NCBI RefSeq assembly: GCF_036227225.1
Contig: NZ_CP109444.1
Coordinates: forward strand, 62,001-126,000
DNA length: 64,000 nt
Direction of reading: 5' to 3'
Origin: Streptomyces sp. NBC_01478
GTDB taxonomy: Bacteria > Actinomycetota > Actinomycetes > Streptomycetales > Streptomycetaceae
Position 1 is the stretch's first letter; each line of letters opens with the position of its first letter. Of this stretch, positions 15,561 to 24,312 are shown one piece after another. The notes beneath the pieces are model-generated. The model saw nothing but the letters and a program-made list of their open reading frames with translations, made no database searches and had not been told where the DNA came from. The translations under genes and the position numbers were made by a program.

Positions 15561-18533
15561 CTACTGGGAGGAGGCAGGGTTGTCGATTTCGAAGCCGTCG
15601 AAGGTGGCGTAGGTGCCCGAGAGCTTGGTGACCACGATGGTGTGGACACCGGCGGTGAGGGCGGTGCTGGTGTAGACGGCGACATCGGTGTGGCGCGCGC
15701 CGTCGGCGGGCACGGTGTCGACGACGGTGGCGGGACCGCCGTCGATCGACACACTGAGGTTGCCCTGATCGGTGAACTCCTCACCGAACATCTTGATCCC
15801 GGTGCCGATGAACGTGTACGTGATGCTGCTGCCGTCGGTCGTCGCGTAGTGGACGTCGTCGTCGTGATCGCCGTAGCCCCGGCTGCCCAAGTAGTCCCAG
15901 GTGTTGTAGACGATCGACGGATCGGTGTCGTTGAGACGTGCTGCGGCCGGCGGGGCGCCGACGTAGACGAGGACGGCTGCCGACGGTTTGGACGTGGCTC
16001 CGTCCTTGTCGGACTGCGTGGCGGACAGGGACTGTTGGCCGGGCGAGGAGTCGGTGAGCGTGCACGACCAGGCGCCGTCGACGGCAGCGGCTACGGTGCA
16101 GCCTGCCTGGTTCGTGCTGCCGGTGACCGCGACGGTGTTGCCGGCCACCGCTGTGCCACGCACCGTGAAGGTGTCGGCCAGGCCGGTGGTACCGCTCGTG
16201 GGGGCGCTGATGACCGGACGGGGTACGTAGGTGCCGACGGTGACGTCCGTGCCGTCGGCTCCGGTCGGTACCGTGGCGATCAGGAATCCGGAGGAGACCA
16301 CCTGGACGTCGGTGGCGCGCCGGTCGCCGAAGTACACCGGGGTGCTAGGCGAGAAGCCGGCGCCGGCGATGAGGACCCGTTCGGTCGTGGAGCTGGCGAC
16401 GGGCGTGGGCGCGGAGATGTAGCTCGCGGTGAGGGGGAGGCCGCCTACCAGCGATCCGTATCCGTCGGTGACGCCCGCGTGGACGAGGAAGGAGACGGGG
16501 ATGTCTCCCGGGCCCGGGGACGCGGGGATGGTGGTGTTGTCGCTGGCGTGGGAGTCGATGGGCTGCGTGCAGAAGTAGCTCTCTGCGGGGTCGGAGAAGT
16601 AGTTGCCGGTGACCCAGAAGTGGCCGGTGGCCGAGCAGCCGCCCTGGGCGCCGAGTGAGGCCAGGGGGTGGAACTCGACGTTGCTGCTGAAGCTGATCCA
16701 CTCCGAACCGGCGTCGTCGTAGAAGGCGTTGAAGCGCGAGCCGTCGTTGTAGACGACGTTGCCGGTGACGTGCAGGCCGTGTGCCAGGGTGGCCGTCGCG
16801 TCGATGGTGCCGTCGGCCTGGTAGACGTACTGCGCCTGGTGGCCTTCCATGTAGATCGCGCCGCCGTCGTCGAGGACCTGCATGACGTTGAAGATCAGGT
16901 TGTTGCTGATCGTGTTGTCGGCGTTGATGTTGGTCGAGTTCTGCGGGTGGTTGGCGTCGTCGACGTGGCCCTGGATGACGCCCGCGGTGATTCCGGTGTA
17001 CGGCAGGTTGTACAGCTCGTTGTGCGTGATCGTGGTGTGGCGGCTGAAGAGCAGCGTGATGCCGCAGGCCGAGCGGTAGTCGGTGCCGACGTCGTGGATC
17101 ACGTTGTTCGAGACCGTGGTGTGGTCCAGGATCTCGTTCGTCCCGACCTGGTCCGCCTGCACGGTCTTCGGGTCAGGAGTGCAGTGATCTTTGATCACCG
17201 AGGCCGGTGTGTCGGTGGGAGTCGGGTCGAACGTGCAGCCCAGTGACAGCGCGGTGGAGGCGATCGAGGTGAACTCGTTGCCATCGATGACGTTGTGCGA
17301 TCCCCCGTACATGAAACTCAGGCCGGCGCCCCCGAGGTTGACGAATCGGTTCCCGGTGATCGTCACACGGCTGGCCCCGGTAAAAGCGACGTTGGCGAGA
17401 GGCTGGGTGAGCGCGCCCCACGGGCAGCTGCCGGCGGGTGCGGAGAAGGTGCACAGCCCCTGGTTGCTGGCGCCGGTTCTGTGCAGGTTGCTCTGCACGT
17501 CGGCGAAGCCCACCGGTGACGAGGGGGCGTTCCAGGTGGCATACGAGAACGTCAGGCCCTCGAAGGTGACGTCGTGCAGGGGCCTGGCCAGGCTGCCGGC
17601 ACCTTGCACCAGCTTCTCCAGCCGGGGCAGTTCGACGTCCAAGCCGGCCATCCGCTGACCGCTCTTGGGCATGTAGTAGAGCGTGTCAGTGGCACCGTCC
17701 AGGGACCACTGACCGGGCGTCAGAAGACTGCGGGCGCCCTGAATCGTGTCGGGAAGCTGCGAGGTGGGCATCGACGGCAGGCCGCCGGTGCCCTGGCTGA
17801 ACGGGGCGATGTCGGTGACGTTGGTCCAGCAGGGCTGGTCCATGACCAGCGTGCTGCCGGACATCCGTGCGGCCCCGCACTTGGAGTCGGTCCACGCGCC
17901 GTTGCCAGCGGGATAGTCGAACTCGACCTGCGCCACTTGCGCAAGCGTGAGGTGCGAGAACCAGGCCAGGGCCACGGCGTCGTTCGACAGGTCATACCCT
18001 GTGGCCGACCCGGCCCAGTTGCCCGTGAAGTGCAGGGCCGCCGGGGTGGCCTGGGCGATGGGGGCTTGTCTGCCGTCCACGTAGAGCTGACGGGTGGCGC
18101 TGCCGCGGGGCACGTGTGCGGCCCACACACCGCTGCTCCCCACCTCACGCCAGGCGGTGACCTTGGAGGCGCCGGAGATGACCGGCTTGGCGCCGGGCGC
18201 GGCCTCCCACACCACGGGGTCGGCGGGCCGGCCGGAGTCCTCCGCGCCGAACTTCCACGTCTTGTCCAACCGGTACGTGCCGCCGAGGAGTTCGACCCGG
18301 GGGCTCACCGGGTGCCGGCCGTGCTCAAGAGCGCGCACTTCGGCCTGCGCGGTGGTCAGGGAACAGGGATTCCTCGATATGCACGCCGCACCGTGGCCGT
18401 CAGGCGCTGCCCACAGCACCGATGCCGTGGCGGCCCGCGCCGGACTTGCCGACACGCCCAGCGCTCCCGCGCCGACCAGTCCGAAGGCGAGTACAGAACC
18501 GAGGATCTTGCACGTCGACGCCATCCATTTCAT
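15561..18533 (-). CDS. Large secreted right-handed beta-helix protein
   Basis: 990 residues from ATG 18533. A signal peptide (ILGSVLAFGLVGAGALGVSA, cleavage near ASPARA) precedes an N-terminal region of PDGHGAACISRNPCSLTTAQ type. A long parallel beta-helix follows (~300-650) with repeats such as NVAFTGASRVTITGNRFVNL, NVIDGNEFTSIAS and TVSNNVIHDVGT, typical of polysaccharide lyases and pectin-active enzymes. Then come an IPT/TIG-like domain (RVLIAGAGFSPSTPVYFG), an Ig-like domain and a C-terminal beta-sandwich (SVSIDGGPATVVDTVPADGA) that may bind sugar. Substrate unknown; a broken copy at 40.1 kb lies beside uronate-polymer enzymes. Confidence 0.85.
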   Translation of the reverse strand: MKWMASTCKILGSVLAFGLVGAGALGVSASPARAATASVLWAAPDGHGAACISRNPCSLTTAQAEVRALEHGRHPVSPRVELLGGTYRLDKTWKFGAEDSGRPADPVVWEAAPGAKPVISGASKVTAWREVGSSGVWAAHVPRGSATRQLYVDGRQAPIAQATPAALHFTGNWAGSATGYDLSNDAVALAWFSHLTLAQVAQVEFDYPAGNGAWTDSKCGAARMSGSTLVMDQPCWTNVTDIAPFSQGTGGLPSMPTSQLPDTIQGARSLLTPGQWSLDGATDTLYYMPKSGQRMAGLDVELPRLEKLVQGAGSLARPLHDVTFEGLTFSYATWNAPSSPVGFADVQSNLHRTGASNQGLCTFSAPAGSCPWGALTQPLANVAFTGASRVTITGNRFVNLGGAGLSFMYGGSHNVIDGNEFTSIASTALSLGCTFDPTPTDTPASVIKDHCTPDPKTVQADQVGTNEILDHTTVSNNVIHDVGTDYRSACGITLLFSRHTTITHNELYNLPYTGITAGVIQGHVDDANHPQNSTNINADNTISNNLIFNVMQVLDDGGAIYMEGHQAQYVYQADGTIDATATLAHGLHVTGNVVYNDGSRFNAFYDDAGSEWISFSSNVEFHPLASLGAQGGCSATGHFWVTGNYFSDPAESYFCTQPIDSHASDNTTIPASPGPGDIPVSFLVHAGVTDGYGSLVGGLPLTASYISAPTPVASSTTERVLIAGAGFSPSTPVYFGDRRATDVQVVSSGFLIATVPTGADGTDVTVGTYVPRPVISAPTSGTTGLADTFTVRGTAVAGNTVAVTGSTNQAGCTVAAAVDGAWSCTLTDSSPGQQSLSATQSDKDGATSKPSAAVLVYVGAPPAAARLNDTDPSIVYNTWDYLGSRGYGDHDDDVHYATTDGSSITYTFIGTGIKMFGEEFTDQGNLSVSIDGGPATVVDTVPADGARHTDVAVYTSTALTAGVHTIVVTKLSGTYATFDGFEIDNPASSQ

Positions 18534-18836
18534 GACCGCTCCGGGATCCGTCAAGCCGCGGGCATGCCCGCAGGAGAGGCTGAGACATCCGATGAATGGG
18601 GTCAACGTGGCAGCACGCGCTTGGAGCTGTCAACGGGTTGTACGGGGCTTGATGCGAAGAGAGCGGCCTCCATGCAGTCAAATCCGGAGCAATGGATCGG
18701 ATGTATGGGCGGTTCTGCATGCCGGAGACGACTGACGCCCGCCCCGCCCGCGAGCCGTCCGGCCGGGGCGAACGGCAGGCCCTTCGGGCGCGGGATCCTG
18801 CAGCAGCTCTGCGGGGGGGTGCCTCTATGTCTTTCG

Positions 18837-20039
18837 TCAAGCGAGGTGTGGGGTTCTGGGTTCGTAGAAGGTGCCGTCGCGGAGCATCGCGAACAGGACG
18901 TTGATGCGTTGGCGGGCGAGGCGGAGGAGGGCTTGTGTGTGGGTTTTTCCTCGGGCCCGGCATTTGTCGTAGTAGGTGCGGGAGGCGGGATCGTGCAGGG
19001 CGGCGAACGCGGAGAGGAACATCGCGCGTTTGAGTTGCCGGTTGCCGCCTCTGGGGGCGTGTTCGCCGTGGATGGAGGTGCCCGACGACTTCGTGGTCGG
19101 GGCGAGGCCGGCGTAGGAGGCGAGGTGGGCGGCGGTGGGGAAGCTGGTGCCGTCGCCGACGGTTACCAGCAGGGTGGCGGCGGTCCTGACGCCGACGCCG
19201 GGCAGCGACGTCAGGACCTTCGAAAGAGGGTGATCCTCCAGCAGGACTGTGATCTGGGCTTCTGTGGCCCGGCGTTGTTCGTGGACGGCTCCGAGCGAGC
19301 GGGCCAGGGAGGGGATCACGATGTCGAGGGTGCCGGTGCCGGGAACGACGACGGTCTGTTCGTCGAGTGCGTCGAAGACGTCGTCGATCAGCCGCTGGGC
19401 CATCCTGGGGGCCTTGGGCCGGATCACCTCAACCAGCTTGCGGCGTCCGGCTTTTCGCAGAGCGGCAGGGGATCCGTAGCGTTCCAGCATCCAGGTCACA
19501 GCCTGATGGTCCAGACGCGGTCCCAGGACCCGCTCGAGGCTGGGGTGGAACTGGGTGAGCAGGCCGCGGATCCGGTTGGAGGTGCGGGTGGCCTCGGCCG
19601 CCAGATCCTGGTCGAAGCCCACGAGGACCGTGAGTTCGGCGGTGATCTCGTCGGTCGCCTCCAGCGAGCGCAGTGTGTGCGGCAGGGTGCGGGCGGCGTC
19701 GGCGATCACGGCCGCGTCGCGGGCGTCGGTTTTGGCCTCGCCTGGGTAGAGATCGGCGATCCGCCGCATCGACAGGCCCGGCAGGTAGGCGACCTTGCAG
19801 CCGGCGTCCCGGGCCACCGTCAGTGGCAGGGCGCCGATGGAGGCGGGCTGGTCGACGATCACCAGGACGGTGCCGAACTTGGCCTTCAGCTTCTCGAAGA
19901 CGTCCCGCAGTTTCGGCTCGGTGTTGGGCAGGGGCTTGTCGAAGACCTTCTTGCCGGCCGGGGTGAGTCCGTGCCCGTGATGGGTGCTCTTGCCGACGTC
20001 CAGGCCGAGGAAGACGCCTATGTCGTCGTTGTCGTTCAC
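18837..20039 (-). CDS. IS110-family transposase
   Basis: 400 residues. The N-terminal DEDD domain has GVFLGLDVGKSTHHG, VIVDQPAS and KTDARDAAVIAD; the C-terminal transposase_20 part has LTSLPGVGVRTAATLLVTVG, SYAGLAPTTKSSGTS and GGNRQLKRAMFLSAFAAL. The frame is complete, so the element may be active. IS110 elements recombine through a bridge RNA and leave no target duplication. Element ends could not be fixed. Confidence 0.92.
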   Translation of the reverse strand: MNDNDDIGVFLGLDVGKSTHHGHGLTPAGKKVFDKPLPNTEPKLRDVFEKLKAKFGTVLVIVDQPASIGALPLTVARDAGCKVAYLPGLSMRRIADLYPGEAKTDARDAAVIADAARTLPHTLRSLEATDEITAELTVLVGFDQDLAAEATRTSNRIRGLLTQFHPSLERVLGPRLDHQAVTWMLERYGSPAALRKAGRRKLVEVIRPKAPRMAQRLIDDVFDALDEQTVVVPGTGTLDIVIPSLARSLGAVHEQRRATEAQITVLLEDHPLSKVLTSLPGVGVRTAATLLVTVGDGTSFPTAAHLASYAGLAPTTKSSGTSIHGEHAPRGGNRQLKRAMFLSAFAALHDPASRTYYDKCRARGKTHTQALLRLARQRINVLFAMLRDGTFYEPRTPHLA

Positions 20040-20128
20040 GCCGTCCTCCCGAACGGATGTCGTGCGTGCTGGCCGGGGCGTTGGCGTCGTATGCGCGCAT
20101 CCACGTTATGCAGACCTGCCGCTTGTGT

Positions 20129-20161
20129 ACTGCCGGGCATTACGCCCGGCCAGGCGGTAGT
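20129..20161 (-). ncRNA. Nested hairpin upstream of IS110 transposase, candidate bridge-RNA part
   Basis: ACTGCC/GGCGGTAGT encloses GCCGGGC-ATTAC-GCCCGGC, about 90 nt upstream of the transposase start on its strand. Many IS110 elements encode their bridge RNA in this non-coding 5' end. Only the secondary structure is seen. The remaining 20162-20519 holds no gene I can support. Confidence 0.35.
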
Positions 20162-20519
20162 CGGACCTCTCATCAGCGTCTCCAACGGCGCCTCCCGGGC
20201 CCGGTGGCACCACCCCCCAGGTCATCGGTTCGACAGGGGGGAACAGCCATGCCGGGCCCGGAGGCCAGCGGTCCCATTGCGGAACCGCGAAGAAGATAAC
20301 GGGGGTGGACGCCGCCCGTCGCGACGCGAGCAACCCGGACATTCGCGGCGCATGCTCATGCCGAGGGAGGGGTCGAACCTCCGCCGGTAGTCCACAACTC
20401 CCGCTGGGCAAGACTCAGTTGGTGGTCGGCCCAGTGAAAGCGCACATCTGCGCCCGATGCCGTGGCGACTCCCGGGTGAACGCCGGTCGTGGCCGTTCGG
20501 TGGCCGCCGGATCGGGCAG

Positions 20520-20590
20520 CAGGGTTCGAAGTCGCCGTTGCTGAGCGCGGCGCGGAGTTTCAGTTCCACCGCAACCTGTGCCCGCCCGCT
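20520..20590 (-). pseudogene. ISKra4-type transposase C-terminal scrap
   Basis: The minus frame reads VELKLRAALSNGDFE, matching the LKLRALxSNGDFD motif near the end of ISKra4-family transposases. The frame then drifts. It abuts the end of the HD gene at 20595. A second scrap with the same 17-bp core AGCAACGGCGACTTCGA lies at 22265 in the opposite direction. Confidence 0.45.
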
Positions 20591-20594
20591 GTGC

Positions 20595-21227
20595 TCACTC
20601 TCCCCAGGGGGAGGATGCGGCGGCGAGTTCGAGGGTGGTGATGCCGTCGGCGCGGCGTTCGCGCAGCAGTTCGCCGCCGATCGAGTAGAGGGGTGCCGCC
20701 GCGGCGGACCGTGCGGCCCTTTCCGTAATGGCGTCAGTCAGCGACCGGATCATCGCCAGCCGCGGATACACGCTGTGGATCTCCTTCTCCCAATCGGCAA
20801 CGATCTCCGCGTTGAGTCCGAAGTCGGCAGCGATGCCCTCATACGTCAGGTAGGCGAGCAGTCCACGCCGTTGGGCGATCCCAGGCGAGGCATGCAGGGC
20901 GATCGCCTCCCACACCCGGTCCACGTCCTGCGCGTCGACACCGTGCTCAGTCAGCAGCGCGGCAGCAAGATCCGCGCCCTCCACCTCGAACCGTGCGTCG
21001 CCCTGAGCGAGGTCGCCGACCCCCAGGTCGTGCAGGACAGTCGCCGCAAAGAGCAGATCACGGTCGTAGGCGGCATCGTCCAGGGCGCCTTCGTGTTCGG
21101 CGAGAAGCTGCGCGAAGAAGAAGCTGCGCACGCTGTGGTTCGCGATCGAGGCGCTCTCCGAGGACTGCACCGCGCGGAGCACAGCATCGGCCAGCGGCCC
21201 GGTCGGCAGATCGAGGGTGAATGTCAT
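20595..21227 (-). CDS. HD-domain protein (cyanamide hydratase-like)
   Basis: 210 residues with ligands His31 (NHSVRSFFFA), His66-Asp67 (TVLHDLGV) and His112 (WEAIALHAS), plus RFEVEGADLA. The numbering is identical to the protein at 52048, so the two are close paralogues. It diverges from GlxA at 21299 across only 71 bp. TAGCGT stands 6 nt before the ATG with no ribosome-binding site, suggesting a leaderless mRNA. The fold is known for metal-dependent hydration of cyanamide-like nitriles, but the substrate here is unknown. Confidence 0.87.
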   Translation of the reverse strand: MTFTLDLPTGPLADAVLRAVQSSESASIANHSVRSFFFAQLLAEHEGALDDAAYDRDLLFAATVLHDLGVGDLAQGDARFEVEGADLAAALLTEHGVDAQDVDRVWEAIALHASPGIAQRRGLLAYLTYEGIAADFGLNAEIVADWEKEIHSVYPRLAMIRSLTDAITERAARSAAAAPLYSIGGELLRERRADGITTLELAAASSPWGE

Positions 21228-21239
21228 GCCTCGACGCTA
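21228..21239 (-). promoter_or_regulatory. Leaderless-type -10 box for HD gene
   Basis: TAGCGT, six bases, then ATG of the HD gene. There is no Shine-Dalgarno sequence. Confidence 0.4.
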
Positions 21240-21286
21240 CGAAGCGGTCCCTCCCACTCGCCAGTGGCCCGAGGGTCACCCACCGC

Positions 21287-21298
21287 TAGGATCGGGCC
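21287..21298 (+). promoter_or_regulatory. Leaderless-type -10 box for GlxA gene
   Basis: TAGGAT followed by CGGGCC and then the ATG. The spacing and CGGGCC spacer are the same as upstream of the HD gene at 52048 (TAGGTT-CGGGCC-ATG). Confidence 0.45.
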
Positions 21299-22270
21299 AT
21301 GCAGACGACCAGCCAACACCGTGTTGCAGTCCTGGCGCTTCCCGGCGTTCTCGCGCTCGACTTCGGGATCCCCGTTCAGGCATTCGGGACGGACCCGCAC
21401 TACGACGTCACGGTGTGCACCGATCCGGCAGCCGGGCCCATCCGCAGCAGCGGCGGCTTCGAGCTGGCCGCGCGCACCGGCCTCGAAGCGCTGGACGACG
21501 TCGACACAGTGGTTGTTCCCGGCTATGAGATCCCGGACGCGGCGGTGCCCGGCAGCGTCCTGCGGGCATTGCGTGCCGTCCATGCCCGCGGTGGGCGGAT
21601 CGTCTCGATCTGCACCGGTGCCTTCGCCCTGGCGGCCGCGGGGCTCCTCGACGGACGCCAAGCGACGACTCACTGGCAGGAAGCCGGCCGCCTGCAGCGC
21701 CTGTATCCGCGGATCTCCGTCGTGCCGAACCGGCTGTTCGTCGACGACTCGGACATCCTTACCTCCGCGGGCGTGACCGCGGGCATCGACCTTTGCCTGC
21801 ACATCATCCGCCGCGACCACGGAGCCGCCGCAGCAAACACCCGCGCCCGGGCCCTGGTGGCGCCACCGCAACGAGTGGGCGGGCAGGCCCAGTTCATCGA
21901 ACGTCTTCGTCCGGCCGCGAGCGGCACCGAGCTTGCCCCCGTCCGCGACTGGATACTGGCCAACCTCGCACACCACCACACCCTGGACACACTTGCGCAA
22001 CACGCGCACATGTCCCGCCGCACATTCGCTCGGCGCTTCCGCGAGGAGACGGGCACCTCGCCACTGGCCTGGCTGACCAGCGCCCGCCTCGACTGGGCGC
22101 GAGAGCTGCTCGAAACAACAACCGTGGCCATCGAGCAGATCGGCCACCTCAGCGGCCTTGGCAGTCCCGCCGCACTCCGAGCCACCTTCCACCGATACCT
22201 CGGCACTTCACCCCAGCAGTACCGCACCCTTTTCCAGCACCAGACCGACACCTCGAACACAGCATCATGA
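21299..22270 (+). CDS. GlxA-family regulator (DJ-1/PfpI + AraC)
   Basis: 323 residues. The DJ-1/PfpI domain (~8-175) has RVAVLALPGVLALDFGIPVQ, the elbow SICTGAFALAAAGLLDGR and TSAGVTAGIDLCLHII. The AraC domain (~205-310) has LAQHAHMSRRTFARRFREET and IGHLSGLGSPAALRATFHRY. It is divergent from the HD gene and followed by a hydrolase at 22474, and probably regulates both. Its stop codon lies inside the ISKra4 scrap that begins at 22265. Confidence 0.92.
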   Translation: MQTTSQHRVAVLALPGVLALDFGIPVQAFGTDPHYDVTVCTDPAAGPIRSSGGFELAARTGLEALDDVDTVVVPGYEIPDAAVPGSVLRALRAVHARGGRIVSICTGAFALAAAGLLDGRQATTHWQEAGRLQRLYPRISVVPNRLFVDDSDILTSAGVTAGIDLCLHIIRRDHGAAAANTRARALVAPPQRVGGQAQFIERLRPAASGTELAPVRDWILANLAHHHTLDTLAQHAHMSRRTFARRFREETGTSPLAWLTSARLDWARELLETTTVAIEQIGHLSGLGSPAALRATFHRYLGTSPQQYRTLFQHQTDTSNTAS

Positions 22271-22424
22271 CCGCTGGGGTCCCGACGGCACCGAAGCCGT
22301 CCTCCGACTGCGCGCCGACCAGAGCAACGGCGACTTCGACACCCACTGGCGCTACCACGTCACCCGCGAACATCAACGCCTCTACCAACCAGCCGATTCA
22401 AGCGAATACGCCCTCAGCATCTGA
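22265..22424 (+). pseudogene. ISKra4-type transposase C-terminal remnant
   Basis: The frame reads DRWGPDGTEAVLRLRADQSN and GDFDTHWRYHVTREHQRLYQ, the end of ISKra4-family transposases, before a stop at 22424. Upstream transposase sequence is absent; the GlxA gene occupies its place. Confidence 0.65.
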
Positions 22425-22473
22425 TTTACCGCTGTCCGACCGAATACAACCAACCGTTCACGAGGAGGACTCC

Positions 22474-23190
22474 ATGACCGCCATCGTCCTGGTCCACGGC
22501 CTGTGGGCCGACGGCTCCTGCTGGAGTGAGACGATCACCGAACTGCTTGCCCTGGGCCACGATCCCGTCGCCGCCCAGCTGTCGCTCCAGTCCATGGAGG
22601 ACGACATCGCGGCCGTGCGGCGGGTGCTGACCACCTTCGACACCGGTGAGCCCGTGCTGCTCACCGGCTGGTCGTACGGCGGTGCGGTGATCACCAACGC
22701 GGCCCGCGGCCAAGACAGTGTCGCGGCCCTCGCTTACGTCGCTGCCTTCGCCCCCGACGAGGGTGAATCGGTGAGCGACATCTCCCGCCGCCGCACCGGC
22801 AGCTTGCTTCCCGAGCACATCAGGACCACCGAGGACCAACACTCGTACATCGACCGTCGCGCGTACGGCAAGGTCATGGCCGCAGACGCCGCCGAGGAGC
22901 GCACCGCGCTCGCTGCCGCCGTACAGAAGCTCCCCCGCCTCGGCATCGACACCGCGCCCTCGGGCAGCCCCGCCTGGCGGACGTTGCCCACCCACTACCT
23001 GATCGCCACCGAGGACCGCGCGCTGCCCGCGGCGACCCAGCGTGAACTCGCCGCGCGCATGGGCGCCGAGACCGTCGAGTGGCCCACCGGCCACGGCCCG
23101 ATGTACTCCCGTCCCAAGGACCTCGCTCTTTATCTGGACAGGATCGTGAAGAACTCCATGGGCGGCGGCAGCTCTCGTACTCGCTGGTGA
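22474..23190 (+). CDS. Alpha/beta-fold hydrolase
   Basis: 238 residues from the ATG at 22474 behind GAGGAGGACTCC. HGLWADGSCW (~8) is the oxyanion region, Ser67 is in GWSYGG, and His is in PTGHGPMYS (~216), as in the short salicylate-esterase-like hydrolases. The last residues (MGGGSSRTRW) look non-native and run into the terminator, so the tail may have been replaced by insertion-sequence DNA. It follows GlxA on the same strand. Confidence 0.85.
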   Translation: MTAIVLVHGLWADGSCWSETITELLALGHDPVAAQLSLQSMEDDIAAVRRVLTTFDTGEPVLLTGWSYGGAVITNAARGQDSVAALAYVAAFAPDEGESVSDISRRRTGSLLPEHIRTTEDQHSYIDRRAYGKVMAADAAEERTALAAAVQKLPRLGIDTAPSGSPAWRTLPTHYLIATEDRALPAATQRELAARMGAETVEWPTGHGPMYSRPKDLALYLDRIVKNSMGGGSSRTRW

Positions 23191-23195
23191 CTCCT

Positions 23196-23215
23196 CCCCC
23201 TCGTGGACGAGGGGG
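23196..23215 (+). terminator. Stem-loop after the hydrolase
   Basis: CCCCCTCG-TGGA-CGAGGGGG with CTTCT after it, 6 nt past the stop codon. Confidence 0.6.
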
Positions 23216-23368
23216 CTTCTCGTTACGCCGGGTTGGCGTCGCGACGGACCAGCCCGGCCCGTAGAACGTAGGGAGGCGCCACCTGGGTTGTTGACGCAGA
23301 TCACCGTGCTCGCGGCCAGGCCAGTCGCATGGCCGGTATCAGGTCCCGCGGCGTGTGTCACGCAGCGG

Positions 23369-24151
23369 TCACCGCTGGGTGTCGACGCCACTGGTCAGCA
23401 CCCGGCCGAGGGTATGCGCCTCGCGCAGCAGGAGCGCACCGAGTTCAGGTCTGCGTTCGGGGCGGAACCTGGTTTCCACGCCGGTCAGAGTGAGCGCCCA
23501 CGCGGGCTGTCCGGCATGGTCGAATACGGCTGCCGCCATGCCCCAGCTGCCTTCCACGACGAGTCCGGGGTTCACGGCATAGCCGTCGGTCCGGGTCTGC
23601 CGGATGCGTTCACGCACCGCATCCGGAGCATGTGCCTGGCCCCACTGGCCGACCAGATCCCGGCCCGCGAGATGGGCGTCGATCTCTGCGTCGTCGAGGA
23701 ACGACAGCACTGCCAGGCCCGCTGATACGACGCCCAGTGGGAAACGCGCGCCCTCGTACAACACGAAGGAACGGATGGGGAAATCCCCCTCCTCGCGTAG
23801 AAGGCACACTGTCTCATCGCCCCGCCGCGCCGAGAAGAACGCGCTCTCCCCCGTCAGGGTCGCAAGCCGGTGCACGCTCTCGCGCGCATGGCGAGTGATG
23901 TCGTAGCGAGTGCCGGCCACTCCGCCGAGCAGATACAGCTCGGGGCCGAGGAACCAGTGCCCACTGCGTCGATCGCGGTCGACGAACCCCTCCTCCGCGA
24001 GCGAGACGAGCAGCCGATGCACGGTCGGTCTGGGCAGGCTTGTCGCCTTCGCCAGGACGGCCGTGCCCGCACCGGCCTCGTTGACCGTCGACAGCGCGCG
24101 CAGAACTGCGCTGACCCTACCGACGAGGTGAGCTGCCGGGGTCGCGTCCAT
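23369..24151 (-). CDS. IclR-family transcriptional regulator
   Basis: 260 residues from ATG 24151. The winged-helix N-terminus (VSAVLRALSTVNEAGAGTAV, LAKATSLPRPTVHRLLVSL) is followed by an IclR effector domain (RLATLTGESAFFSARRGDET, GVVSAGLAVLSFL, GLVVEGSWGMAAAVFDHAGQ). IclR proteins often regulate aromatic-acid and acyl-CoA pathways. It is divergent from the CoA-transferase operon, its likely target, with an inverted repeat at 24265 between them. Confidence 0.9.
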   Translation of the reverse strand: MDATPAAHLVGRVSAVLRALSTVNEAGAGTAVLAKATSLPRPTVHRLLVSLAEEGFVDRDRRSGHWFLGPELYLLGGVAGTRYDITRHARESVHRLATLTGESAFFSARRGDETVCLLREEGDFPIRSFVLYEGARFPLGVVSAGLAVLSFLDDAEIDAHLAGRDLVGQWGQAHAPDAVRERIRQTRTDGYAVNPGLVVEGSWGMAAAVFDHAGQPAWALTLTGVETRFRPERRPELGALLLREAHTLGRVLTSGVDTQR

Positions 24152-24264
24152 GCACCTCATCGTACGTTCACTGAGTGGACGCCATGCCCGCTCTCCGCTC
24201 ACAGGTCAATCGCTTTGCTCGATAAATGCGCAGGTTCTTGCCCAGTAAGGGATCGAAGAGCTTG

Positions 24265-24285
24265 ACTCTCCAGCGCTCGGAGAGT
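24265..24285. promoter_or_regulatory. Inverted repeat upstream of the CoA-transferase operon
   Basis: ACTCTCC (24265) and GGAGAGT (24279) are perfect 7-bp arms with a 7-nt spacer, between the divergent IclR and CoA-transferase genes. It is a candidate IclR operator. Confidence 0.5.
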
Positions 24286-24312
24286 GAACGACCAAGGCGG
24301 AAGGTGGGCGAA

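Noticed and set aside
17574..20390. A 938-codon open frame on the plus strand
   Set aside because: It lies opposite the beta-helix and IS110 genes. Its composition is the low-complexity Gly/Arg/Val pattern of an antisense frame in GC-rich DNA, and both opposing genes have clear domains.
20365..20400. tRNA-like T-arm (GGAGG-TTCGACC-CCTCC on the minus strand)
   Set aside because: No matching acceptor stem, D-arm or 7-nt anticodon loop could be found at the required distances, so it is probably a chance hairpin.
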